Source: Pilimelia anulata (GTDB lineage Bacteria > Actinomycetota > Actinomycetes > Mycobacteriales > Micromonosporaceae). Taken from it: a stretch of DNA of 64,000 nucleotides. A program made the translations under genes and the position numbers. The stretch lies in contig NZ_BMQB01000003.1 of assembly GCF_014647895.1 (NCBI RefSeq), positions 248,001 to 312,000 on the forward strand, read 5' to 3'. The notes beneath the pieces were generated by a model. That model saw nothing but the letters and a program-made list of their open reading frames with translations, did no database searches and was not told the DNA's origin. Of this stretch, positions 42,466 through 51,955 are shown piece by piece (positions within the stretch are counted from its first letter, which is position 1; every line of letters starts with the position of its first letter).

Positions 42466-43605
42466 TCAACTCCTTGGCTGAGCGTGCCCGTTGCGTGCCC
42501 GGTCGCGTTCCTTCTTGATGTGGCCGCTGAGGCGGTCCGCGATCTCCCGGTCCTGCTCCTGCGCCGCGTGCTGGTAGATCATCGCTGCTCGCGTAGAGGC
42601 GTGACCCATGCGCGCCATCAGGTCAGCGAGGCTCGACCCGGGTGCAGCGAGCTTGTTGCCCGTGTGCCGCAGGTCGTGGAAGTGGAAGCCAGGCAGGCCC
42701 GCGTCGATGACACTCTGCGTCCACCGGGCCGAGCGCTGGAAACCGGATCGGCGCAGCACCGCGCCGGTGATCGTGGTGAAGACCAATGCATCGGCGGCGT
42801 CACCGACGTAGTTCTCGAAGTGGTGGCTCACGTCGGGCCGGATGGCCTTGGGCACGGTCACCCGCCGCACCCCGGCGTCGGTCTTGGGTGGGCCGAACAG
42901 CAATTCGCCAGTAGAGCGCTCGACCAGTGTCGCCCGCACGTCGATGGTGTCGAAGTCTTCGCCCACGTCCTGCCGTCGCAGCGCGGCCAACTCGCCATAG
43001 CGGAGGCCGGTGAAAGCTGCCAGCAGGATCAGCGCCCGGAAGCGAGCGGGCACGGTGTCAGCCAGGGTAAGCACCTGGGCCACCGTCGCGGTGGGTCGCT
43101 CTGCGGGACGTTCGGTGCCGGCGCCCGGGATGCGACACGGGTTGCGCCGGATCAGTTCGTCGTCGACCGCGGTGTTCAGCACGGCGCGCAGCAGCCGATA
43201 CGCCTTGGCGACCATCGTCGCGGCGATCCCATCAGCCAGCAGATTCGCGCGCCACTCCCGGACCATGCCGGGCGTGATGTTCTTGAGCATCTTCCCACTC
43301 AATGTGGGCTCGATGTACTTACGGTTCAGCCACCGGTACAGGTCAACCGTGCGCGGCCGAAGGTTAGGCCGATGATCGATCCAGTCGGTGAGGTATCCGC
43401 CGAGCTGTTCGGTCCCCAGGTCGGGATCGCGCCAGCTACCCGCGATCATGTCGGACTCGACTCGGGTGAGCCATAGGTCGGCGTCTCGTTTGGTGGCGAA
43501 GGTGTGCGGTGCGGGGCGGTCCATGCCGCTGGGGTCCGGGTAACGGGCCTGCCATCGGCCGGACGGGAGTTGGCGGACGCGTCCGAAGCGCCGCTTCTTA
43601 GACAT
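42466..43605 (-). CDS. int: Tyrosine integrase of element 1
   Basis: The 379-residue recombinase inserts the element at tRNA-Gly(CCC). It has an N-terminal AP2-like arm-binding part (RRFGRVRQLPSGRWQARYPDP), a core-binding domain, and the catalytic domain with Arg202 (GLRYGEL), Lys241 (PKTDAG), His310/Arg313 (FHDLRHTG), His335 (GHAS) and Tyr344 (MIYQHA). All catalytic residues are present. The gene overlaps xis by eight bases and its stop is 49 bp from the att core. It shares many sequence blocks with the integrase of element 2. Confidence 0.95.
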   Translation of the reverse strand: MSKKRRFGRVRQLPSGRWQARYPDPSGMDRPAPHTFATKRDADLWLTRVESDMIAGSWRDPDLGTEQLGGYLTDWIDHRPNLRPRTVDLYRWLNRKYIEPTLSGKMLKNITPGMVREWRANLLADGIAATMVAKAYRLLRAVLNTAVDDELIRRNPCRIPGAGTERPAERPTATVAQVLTLADTVPARFRALILLAAFTGLRYGELAALRRQDVGEDFDTIDVRATLVERSTGELLFGPPKTDAGVRRVTVPKAIRPDVSHHFENYVGDAADALVFTTITGAVLRRSGFQRSARWTQSVIDAGLPGFHFHDLRHTGNKLAAPGSSLADLMARMGHASTRAAMIYQHAAQEQDREIADRLSGHIKKERDRARNGHAQPRS

Positions 43606-43834
43606 AGATGGTTGTTCCTCTCTGGTGTCGGGCGACGGGCCGGATCGGGTCGACCTGGCCCTGACGGATGTAGGCGCTGAGGTCGTCGGGGTGGAACCGG
43701 ACGAACTTGCCGACGCGGTAGAAGCGGATGCGTCGTTCGGAGATCAGGCGGCGGACGAAGCGCGGCTTGGTGCCGAGTCGCTTCGCGGCCTGGTCGACGT
43801 CGAGCAGGTCGACATCGGTGGGGGTGGTGGACAT
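43598..43834 (-). CDS. xis: Excisionase (MerR-like HTH) of element 1
   Basis: The 78-residue protein has an excisionase-type winged helix: VDQAAKRLGTKPRFVRRLISERRIRFYRVGKFVRFHPDDL, then a short basic tail. Xis bends att DNA so that Int excises the element. The gene ends inside int, so the two are translationally coupled, and starts 22 bp after the rep stop. Confidence 0.9.
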   Translation of the reverse strand: MSTTPTDVDLLDVDQAAKRLGTKPRFVRRLISERRIRFYRVGKFVRFHPDDLSAYIRQGQVDPIRPVARHQRGTTIYV

Positions 43835-43855
43835 GGGTTGGCCTCCCTGGCTGGG

Positions 43856-45510
<1,655 letters not shown>

Positions 45511-45514
<4 letters not shown>

Positions 45515-45903
45515 AGGACCCGGCCGGGCTGGGTGGTGCCGCAGAGCAGGTGCCGGCCGGCCGAGGCCAAGACAGCGGTTAGGGGGTCGCCGCAGACGCG
45601 GCAGGTGGTGTCGGCGGTGGCGTCCGGGAGGGTGCCCGGGTGGTAGCCGGTGAGGGTGTCGCAGTCGTAGACGGCGGTGAATGTGTCGCGTAGGACGATG
45701 ATGGGTCGGCAGGCTCGGCACTGTTCGTCGTTGGGGAGCCGGCGTGCGCAGTCGATGACGGTGGTGGTGTGTCCGTCCCGGAGGGTGACGGGTTGTTGGC
45801 AGGGTCCGCCGTCGGTGACGTGGATGACCAGGTTTTCGGTGACCACAGCGTCGCCGGTGCAGGCGTGGACCAGGCGCAGTTGGTCGATGGTGGCGATGGT
45901 CAT
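45511..45903 (-). CDS. Small Cys-rich AICE protein
   Basis: The 130-residue protein starts MTIATIDQLRLVHACTGDAV and has Cys pairs (EQCRACRP, CRVCGDP, HLLCG) that may bind zinc. No family is recognised. It lies in the transfer-replication operon, with a four-base overlap on both sides. It may assist replication or transfer; this is inferred only from location. Confidence 0.7.
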
Positions 45904-46208
45904 GCCATCACGCCCAGCAGGTTCCCGGCCGGGACCGTGACGAGGTCGGTGAACTGCCGGTAGGTGAGCAGCATCAACGCCGTGATGCGGACATCGGAGC
46001 CCGCGGGGCTGTCGAGGTGCGCCCGGAGTCGGGTGCGTGCGGCGATCGCGGTCGGGCACAGGTTGCGGCCGTGGTGCTGGCAGCCGGGGCAGGAGAACAC
46101 CGGGTCATACCCGGCGGGGCAGTGCTGCGCCCACAGGGTGAGCAGGTCCGGCACGGTCAGATCGGCATCGCCGATCGTGGCGGGGTCGAAGGACGTGGTG
46201 GTGGTCAT
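45900..46208 (-). CDS. Small AICE protein with CxxC motif
   Basis: The 102-residue protein has a CPGCQHHGRNLC segment near residue 40, which could be a zinc knuckle, and a helical C-terminal part (DVRITALMLLTYRQFTDLVTV). No family is recognised. It overlaps its neighbours by four bases on both sides, so it belongs to the element's main operon. Confidence 0.65.
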   Translation of the reverse strand: MTTTTSFDPATIGDADLTVPDLLTLWAQHCPAGYDPVFSCPGCQHHGRNLCPTAIAARTRLRAHLDSPAGSDVRITALMLLTYRQFTDLVTVPAGNLLGVMA

Positions 46209-46513
46209 GCGGTACCCCCGAACCGCTGCTGCGCGGCCTGGCGGGTGATCCCGAGGCGGGAGCCGATCTCAGCCCAGGAGTAGCCGTAAGTACGGCGCAG
46301 CCCGATGACGGCCTGGGTGATGGCGTCGTCCAGAACGGCCGACAGGCCGGTCAGGTCTCGGAGGGCTTCTACGTCTCCGTCGGCGACGCGGCGGCCGTGA
46401 GCGGCGATGATCCGCCGCGTGAAGCGGGCGAAGTCGTCGTTCTCCACCACCTGCCGGGGTCGGCGGTTTCGGGTAGGCAGTGTCAACGCGTGGTTGGCAA
46501 CAGACGGGTTCAT
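46205..46513 (-). CDS. Small HTH protein (sigma-70 region 4-like helix-turn-helix)
   Basis: The 102-residue protein has a C-terminal HTH, YSWAEIGSRLGITRQAAQQRF, typical of phage or plasmid DNA-binding proteins. The N-terminal part is helical with basic residues. It is in the operon with four-base overlaps and could regulate the operon or bind DNA during transfer. Confidence 0.75.
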   Translation of the reverse strand: MNPSVANHALTLPTRNRRPRQVVENDDFARFTRRIIAAHGRRVADGDVEALRDLTGLSAVLDDAITQAVIGLRRTYGYSWAEIGSRLGITRQAAQQRFGGTA

Positions 46514-46962
46514 GCGGTCACGCCCCGGTGCAGCCGGTCCCAGTCAGCGGCGGCGGTGTGCAGGGCGGAGACGATGTCGGCTGCGGTGCGGCCGGGGGTG
46601 TCGTTGAAGTCGACCAAGACCCTGTCCAGAGACGGCAGGTCGCCAATGGTGTAGGCGCGTAGGAGGTGGCTGTAGCCGGTGTGGTGGAAGGCCAGCCAGC
46701 CGGACAGCCAGTCCAGGGCGGCACCTAGCCGGGCGTAGTCGGCTTCGCCCATGGTGGGGGTGTCGTCGGTGGACGCGGCGGCGGCAATGGCGCCGAGGAG
46801 GCTGGCGGCGGGGTTGGTGGTGCGCCAGTCGCCGGGGGTGAGGGTCCAGCGGTAGATGCCGTGCTGAATCCAGCCGTGCGCGGCCAGGTAGCCGGCGGCG
46901 GCGCGCAGCAGGTCGGAGGGGTAGACCACCGTGCCGGTGGCCGGTTTTTGGGTAGGGTGCAT
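46510..46962 (-). CDS. DUF6197-like protein
   Basis: The 150-residue protein has a helical N-terminal half (LLRAAAGYLAAHGWIQHGIYRW), a middle section containing DYARLGAALDWLSGWL and a C-terminal VDFNDTPGRTAADIVSALHTAAADWDRL, resembling the DUF6197 family found on actinomycete plasmids. Function unknown. The four-base overlap with the downstream HTH gene places it in the operon. Confidence 0.6.
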   Translation of the reverse strand: MHPTQKPATGTVVYPSDLLRAAAGYLAAHGWIQHGIYRWTLTPGDWRTTNPAASLLGAIAAAASTDDTPTMGEADYARLGAALDWLSGWLAFHHTGYSHLLRAYTIGDLPSLDRVLVDFNDTPGRTAADIVSALHTAAADWDRLHRGVTA

Positions 46963-47044
46963 TACCTCGTCCTCTCGGGGCGTGGTGAATGGGGCGGCGG
47001 CACCCGGAAGCTGTCCAGGCTGAGTACGGGTGCCGTCGTTTCTG

Positions 47045-47866
47045 TTATGCGGCGTCGAGGCCGCGTGTCCTACGCGACCAGGCCGCGTGCGCGGCAATCT
47101 TCTTGATGTCGTCGTCGTCCAGGTAGGCGACCTTGACCCGACGCGGGAAGCCGCCTTCAGTGATGAGGAGGCATTCGCCCTGGTTTTCGGGGGCGATGTC
47201 CGAAGCTGTGTAGCCCTGTTCGGCCCAGCCTTGGCCCAGGACGATGTTCGAGCTGTTGGTGGTGGTGCACCGGAACGCAGCCCGGTAACCGAACAGATCC
47301 CGCAGGCTCGTGGGGATGATGTCGAAAGACGGCCGCTGAGTAGCGGCAACAACCGGGATGCCGCAGGCGCGGCCCCGGGCGACCAGGTCGCGTAGGAGCG
47401 CGGAGAATTCCTCCTGCTCCGGCTTTGTGCCGAGGGTGGCGGAGTAGAGGGCAATTTCGTCGATGACGACGACGATGACTTCGACGCCGTCGGTGGCGCG
47501 GATCTTCCGGCGGCCCTGGGCAAGCAGCCAGGTGTAGCGCCGGTCCATCACGATTTGAAGGCGGCGTAGGACGGTGATCGCGTCGGTCAGGTTCGGGCCG
47601 ACGAACACGTCGGCGCAGTCCCGGTACAGCCCGAGTTCGACCAGCTTGCCGTCGAGGAGGATGAGGCGGGCATCCGCGCATAGTGAGGCATGTCCGGTGA
47701 CGGCGTTGAGTAGGCCGGATTTGCCGCCGCCAGGTTCACCGCCTGCGAGGAGGTTGCGGTAGGGCAGGTCGAGGTAGACGGGCAGGCCGTACTCGTCTAT
47801 GCCGAGGTAGATGGGGTCGAAGATGGACAGCGACGCTGTCGGAATCGTCGGGGGGCTGGCGACCAT
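47045..47866 (-). CDS. FtsK/SpoIIIE-type transfer ATPase domain (Tra), element 1
   Basis: The 273-residue protein has only the translocase motor: Walker A GGEPGGGKSG (residues 42-51), Walker B VVVIDEIA (Asp136-Glu137), and a C-terminal strand-rich part with QRPSFDIIPTSLRD and YLDDDDIKKIA. It would move double-stranded DNA between cells, as in TraB/TraSA. ATG at 47866 follows GGAGG; a TTG 15 bases further upstream is less likely. Its membrane and DNA-guide part appears to be the separate gene at 48182. Confidence 0.9.
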   Translation of the reverse strand: MVASPPTIPTASLSIFDPIYLGIDEYGLPVYLDLPYRNLLAGGEPGGGKSGLLNAVTGHASLCADARLILLDGKLVELGLYRDCADVFVGPNLTDAITVLRRLQIVMDRRYTWLLAQGRRKIRATDGVEVIVVVIDEIALYSATLGTKPEQEEFSALLRDLVARGRACGIPVVAATQRPSFDIIPTSLRDLFGYRAAFRCTTTNSSNIVLGQGWAEQGYTASDIAPENQGECLLITEGGFPRRVKVAYLDDDDIKKIAAHAAWSRRTRGLDAA

Positions 47867-47946
47867 CAGGGTTGCCTCCAATCAGAGGGTTGTGGTGCGG
47901 GACGACCGGACCGTGATGCCGGTTGGCGGTCGTCCCACACGCGCGG

Positions 47947-48144
47947 TTACGGGGTTTCGAGGCGGATGAAGTTGATGACCGTCGGATCGGTGATCCCCTG
48001 GGCGGTCAGGAACTCGTGCAGGGAGGTGATGCTGCCGGGACCCGTGATCGGGGCAGGCAGGGTCACGGTGGTGTGGCCGTGGCCGTAGGCGTGCATGAAC
48101 GCCACGTAGTAGGTGGCCTGCTGCGAACCGTTGTTGATGCCCAT
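47947..48144 (-). CDS. Small protein between the two transfer genes
   Basis: The 65-residue protein starts MGINNGSQQATYYVAFMHAYGHGHTTVTLPAP and ends INFIRLETP. It has no recognised motif. GAGAGGA precedes its ATG. It lies between the FtsK ATPase gene and the membrane gene and may belong to the transfer apparatus. Confidence 0.6.
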   Translation of the reverse strand: MGINNGSQQATYYVAFMHAYGHGHTTVTLPAPITGPGSITSLHEFLTAQGITDPTVINFIRLETP

Positions 48145-48181
48145 GACAGAAGTCCTCTCGGAGAAGAAGAAGGAGGAGGGG

Positions 48182-49126
48182 TTAGATCCAGTCGGAGACG
48201 TCGTCTCCACCGGGGCCGGCGACCGGGCCGGTGTCGGTGTTGTTGGTGGGGCGTGCCGGCCGGGCCGGCTTGGGGGTTTCAGCCGGTGTCGGCTGGGCCG
48301 GAATGTCGGCCAGGTTCAGCGACGGCGTGCCACCGTCGACCGGGGCCGGAGGGAGCTGGTCGATCCCGGCGGGGGAGTCCGGGACGGTGACCAGCTCAGG
48401 CAGCGGTGAAGGCACCAGGTCGGTCAGCGCCTCACGACGCTTGACATCAATCACGACGTGCGCGGAGTTGGAGCCGGCGCGCTGGGCGGTGACGGTGGTG
48501 GCCCAGCAGGTGGCGGCGATCTTGTCCAGACGGCCCTGAACATCAGTCAGGGACAGACCCGGGCGCAGGATGATGCGGACGCGTTCGCCGACGGGCGTCG
48601 GAGTGGCCCACAGGATCAGCGGCAGGGAGCCGGTGCGGTTGGCGATGATGAACGCCGTGAAGCAGGTCCGCAGACGGTGACGGACCTCAAAACACCGGTA
48701 GACGGCGACCAGGCCGCGACGGACCGGCGGAACGAACCCACACACCAGAGCGACAGCCGTCACGACGACGGCAGCAACCACGGGTGGGGTGTTGTCGACC
48801 AGGGCAGTCCAGGCCCAGGCGAACAGGCAGGCGGCGGCGATCTCAGGCAGCCACCACCAGATGCGGATCAGTACCGGCCAGATACGGACGATGCAGTAGA
48901 CCGGGATGGCGGCCAGGCCGCCGAAAAAGACACCGACCAGCAGAGCGGCGATCGGATGGGGCCAGTCGGCGTTGAAGATGGTCGCGTACAACGCGGTGAC
49001 CGCTACGGCGGTCAGGATCGACGCCAGGCGTGCCCGACGCGCGGATGAGGTGTGGACTTTGGCCTCGATCACGGTGACGGCGCCGGTGCGGGTGCCGAAC
49101 AGGCGTGAGGGCTTAGACTTGGACAC
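48182..49126 (-). CDS. Membrane protein, likely N-terminal half of the split transfer protein
   Basis: The 314-residue protein has about four to five membrane helices (LASILTAVAVTALYATIF, IAALLVGVFFGGLAAIPVYCI, IWWWLPEIAAACLFAWAW, VVAAVVVTAVALVCGFV), then a soluble region (VRIILRPGLSLTDVQGRLDKIAATCW) that corresponds to the region before the Walker motifs in the element 2 protein, and a Pro-rich tail. GTG follows GGGAGGA. It probably anchors and feeds DNA to the ATPase at 47045. Confidence 0.75.
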   Translation of the reverse strand: MSKSKPSRLFGTRTGAVTVIEAKVHTSSARRARLASILTAVAVTALYATIFNADWPHPIAALLVGVFFGGLAAIPVYCIVRIWPVLIRIWWWLPEIAAACLFAWAWTALVDNTPPVVAAVVVTAVALVCGFVPPVRRGLVAVYRCFEVRHRLRTCFTAFIIANRTGSLPLILWATPTPVGERVRIILRPGLSLTDVQGRLDKIAATCWATTVTAQRAGSNSAHVVIDVKRREALTDLVPSPLPELVTVPDSPAGIDQLPPAPVDGGTPSLNLADIPAQPTPAETPKPARPARPTNNTDTGPVAGPGGDDVSDWI

Positions 49127-49350
49127 GACGAGTCCTCCCAACAGGTGGGCTTGATCGAAATGGATGGCGGGGGTCGGCTGGGTTGCAGCCGTATTGCCGA
49201 CCCCACGCCGGCGAACAGTTGAACGGTCACGGGTGCTGTGACCAGCGGGCAGACGGCCCGTAGGCCACCCGCGCGGTTGCAGGTTCAGCGGAGCGAAGTC
49301 CGCCACATCAGGACATCACCAGGGTGTGCGGGTTTGCGGTCTAGCGCAGG

Positions 49351-49677
49351 TCAGGCCTTAGCCGAAGCCCCAGGACCAGAAGCAGGCTTCAGAGACAGCG
49401 CGCGGAACGCGGTGCCGTTACGACCGTTGGTCGCCCACGGGATGGCTTCGAGCTGCTCGACAGCGACGACGTCTCCGACCTTCACGTTCGGCTTCTCACC
49501 AGCCGTAGTGATGGTGATGACATCCCCGCCAGTCGCGTCGAGCACGAAAACCTGGGTCGACCACAGCGGACGCCCCGTGTCCTTCTCGTTGCGCTGGTTA
49601 CCGTTCTGATCCTTCTTCGGACCGACCTCCTGCGAGACCGTGAACCGCTTCCCCGTCATGTCGATGCTGAGCCTCAT
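49351..49677 (-). CDS. Conserved AICE small protein of unknown fold
   Basis: The 108-residue protein runs MRLSIDMTGKRFTVSQEV to KPASGPGASAKA and has a strand-rich centre (TQVFVLDATGGDVITITTAG). Its last third (VKVGDVVAVEQLEAIPWATNGRNGTAFRALSL) parallels a protein of element 2 (60654-61064) in position and pattern, which supports a conserved AICE role. AGGAGG precedes the ATG. It is divergent from the GntR gene. A single-strand DNA-binding (OB-fold) role is possible but unproven. Confidence 0.7.
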   Translation of the reverse strand: MRLSIDMTGKRFTVSQEVGPKKDQNGNQRNEKDTGRPLWSTQVFVLDATGGDVITITTAGEKPNVKVGDVVAVEQLEAIPWATNGRNGTAFRALSLKPASGPGASAKA

Positions 49678-49694
49678 GGCGCCTCCTGAGATTC

Positions 49695-49776
49695 GTTGGT
49701 GTGTCGGCTTGTACCAACAAATAAGTTGTATCACGTGCCCCACGCGCCCCACAAGTGTTTTGTTAGCCTGTTGGTA
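49695..49776. promoter_or_regulatory. Candidate operators of the GntR regulator of element 1
   Basis: GTTGGT (49695-49700) is the inverse of ACCAAC (49713-49718); GTTGGTA recurs at 49770-49776. They lie in the AT-rich gap between the divergent accessory and GntR genes, a usual site for KorSA-type repression of both directions. Confidence 0.5.
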
Positions 49777-49797
49777 TGAATTTTTCGGAGGTGCCAG

Positions 49798-50616
49798 TTG
49801 ACGTTGAGCCACGCTGATCCCCGACCCCTGTACCAGCAGCTCGCCGCCGTGCTCCGAGACCAGATTCGGGCTGGCGAGCTGGCCCCGGGCGCCCGGTTGC
49901 CTACCGAGGCAGTCCTGTCCCAGACCTACGACGCAAGCCGCAACACTGTCCGTGACGCGATCGACGTCCTCAGACGTGAGGGCCTAGTCGAGTCACGTCA
50001 GGGACGTGGAGCATGGGTCCGGCAGTCCCGGCTGGCGGTCGTCCGCAAGCTTCCGGAGCGGTACCGGTGGGAGAAGGAGCGCGCCCGGAACGACGAGGGG
50101 GTTCGTGCAACCACCGGGGCGACCGAGCACGACACCGGCCTCAAGGTCGATGACCTCGTGTTCACCTCTACCTACGACTCCTCGGGCGCGACAGATGAGC
50201 TGGCAGAGCTGTTTGGCGTGCCGGCCGGCACTCAGCTCCTCCGTCGTTCCTACACGACGCGATACCGCGACGAACGGGCTCCGCTCGGAGTCAGCCAGTC
50301 CTACCTTGTCTACGCGGCAGTCGCTGGAAACCCCGATCTGCTTGACGCAAATAACGAGCCATGGCCAGGAGGAACCCTCCATCAACTCTCTACTGTGGGC
50401 ATCGAAGTAGACCACATTGTCGATGAGGTGAGTGCACGTCCGCCGTCGGCAGAAGAGATGACAGCCCTCGGCTTGCCCGAAGGTACGCCAGTTATAGCAA
50501 CCCGCAAGACGTCGTTCGACATTCATGGCAGAGTCGTTGAAGTGTCCGACATTGTTCAAGCCGGCGACCGCGCCAAAATACGCTTCACCTCACAACTGAA
50601 CAGGTGGGAAACGTGA
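49798..50616 (+). CDS. GntR/UTRA transcriptional regulator (KorSA-like), element 1
   Basis: The 272-residue protein has an N-terminal GntR winged helix (PLYQQLAAVLRDQIRAGELAPGARLPTEAVLSQTYDASRNTVRDAIDVLRREGL) and a C-terminal UTRA effector domain (about residues 110-265). In pSAM2-like elements such proteins repress transfer and replication genes. Its start is a TTG, supported by GGAGGTG upstream. It overlaps the glycosyltransferase gene by four bases. Confidence 0.9.
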   Translation: MTLSHADPRPLYQQLAAVLRDQIRAGELAPGARLPTEAVLSQTYDASRNTVRDAIDVLRREGLVESRQGRGAWVRQSRLAVVRKLPERYRWEKERARNDEGVRATTGATEHDTGLKVDDLVFTSTYDSSGATDELAELFGVPAGTQLLRRSYTTRYRDERAPLGVSQSYLVYAAVAGNPDLLDANNEPWPGGTLHQLSTVGIEVDHIVDEVSARPPSAEEMTALGLPEGTPVIATRKTSFDIHGRVVEVSDIVQAGDRAKIRFTSQLNRWET

Positions 50617-51359
50617 GCCGCATCATTTCTGTCATCACTGCCGCTCACGCTCCCAGCGTGCCGTACCTACGGGAAGCGTTTCAGTCTCTGGTTGAGCAGG
50701 AGATGCCTGATGGATGGTCTTGGGAATGGATCGTTCAGGAAGACGGCGAGACCGGCGCTATAGCAGATGCGCTGCCCAGCGACTCGCGCATCAGTCATGG
50801 ATCAGCGAGACCAGGTGGCCCGGGAGTGGCGCGGACAGTAGCAATGGCACGTGCCCGAGGGGATCTCGTGCGGAACCTGGATGCTGACGACAAGTTTCTA
50901 CCCGGTGCCCTCCTGCGCGATATCCAGGCGCTAACCTCACATGCTGAGGTTGGATGGACAACCTCGCGCGTACTGGATTGGCTTCCTGATGGCGAAGTGC
51001 TGTCCTGGGAGCACAGTGACCCTGAGGAGGGTTTACTGCCGCGTGGGGCGGTCTTGGATGCATGGCGCACCCAAGATTGGCTGCTGCCAGTTCATCCCGT
51101 GACGATCTGCATCCGCCGAGATCTACTGTTCGCTCTGGGCGGTTGGATGGCGCTCACGAGCGCCGAAGACACCGGACTCCTCATTGCTGCAAGTGTGATC
51201 CGCGATGGCTACTTCATCCACGAGCCGAGCTTGATGTACCGCAAGCATCCACAGCAGGTGACAGCGCAGGCCTACCACGTCGACGAAGTAGAGCGCGATC
51301 GGCGACGACGACTAATCGCTGAGCGGGCGGATGCGCTCCGCTCGTTGTTCATGCTCTGA
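50613..51359 (+). CDS. Family 2 glycosyltransferase coupled to the GntR regulator
   Basis: The 248-residue protein has a GT-A fold: ISVITAAHAPSVPYLREAFQSL, GGPGVARTVAMARARGDLVRN, the metal-binding DADD at residues 90-93, and FALGGWMALTSAEDTGL. It would transfer a sugar from a nucleotide donor; the acceptor is unknown. GTG overlaps the GntR stop by four bases, with GGTGGGA upstream. In element 2 a HAD hydrolase takes the same place, and in pSAM2 a Nudix-type immunity factor is known, so this could be the element's exclusion factor. Confidence 0.8.
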   Translation: MSRIISVITAAHAPSVPYLREAFQSLVEQEMPDGWSWEWIVQEDGETGAIADALPSDSRISHGSARPGGPGVARTVAMARARGDLVRNLDADDKFLPGALLRDIQALTSHAEVGWTTSRVLDWLPDGEVLSWEHSDPEEGLLPRGAVLDAWRTQDWLLPVHPVTICIRRDLLFALGGWMALTSAEDTGLLIAASVIRDGYFIHEPSLMYRKHPQQVTAQAYHVDEVERDRRRRLIAERADALRSLFML

Positions 51360-51955
51360 GTCCTACTGCTCAGCGTCGTGTCCCCAGGATCGGATCGTCA
51401 TAGCACATGCGCTGCTTGTCCGAACGGTCGTCAGGTCCGGTGAGAACTTTCTGTACGACTTCAAGGCGGCCCGCCCACGGGCCGCACGCGCCGCCGCCAG
51501 GGCGCACGACCTCCGCTGCGCTGTCGCTCCGCTACGGCCGCGCAACATGCCCGGCGCCTGGCGCTTCGCGAACACGATGACGCCCCGGGCCGCCGAAGTT
51601 GCAGCAGCACGGGGCGTCCGTCGCGCGCAGTGCAGACTGGCCGCCGGCGGACCGTACGGGCACCAGCTCGGGGACCAGGTCGCCGTGGTGGATGCGGCCT
51701 ACGGCCGTAGCCGGTTGCGGTCAGAGCGCCTCCGGCGGGGGCGCTCCTGCTCTGGGATGGCCGGGGGTCCATGCGGCCGTCGCGGTGGTCGCGTGGTTGG
51801 GCTGGGGATGGTGCCATCCCGCCCGCTGACGTCCCGGGCAAGCCGAGCAGACCGGCCCCGGGGTGACCAGGTCGTACGTCCGCCGGGCGCTCCACCTGGT
51901 CACCCCGGGGCCGGCCCGCACCCCCAGAGGGCGGGACGACAGCAGACGGGATGGC
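51360..51955. other. Large noncoding interval of element 1 with hairpins
   Basis: No coding sequence is convincing here, although long open frames exist on both strands because of high GC. The interval holds several inverted repeats, the strongest at 51852-51914. It lies between convergent genes and could contain a replication origin (single- or double-strand), a terminator or the transfer locus. Confidence 0.5.
51852..51914. repeat. Perfect 21-bp inverted repeat with 21-base loop
   Basis: Arm 51852-51872, beginning CCGGCCCCGG, is exactly complementary to 51894-51914, ending CCCGGGGCCGG. It lies 41 bp from the stop of the ImmA-like gene. No T-tract follows. Confidence 0.85.
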
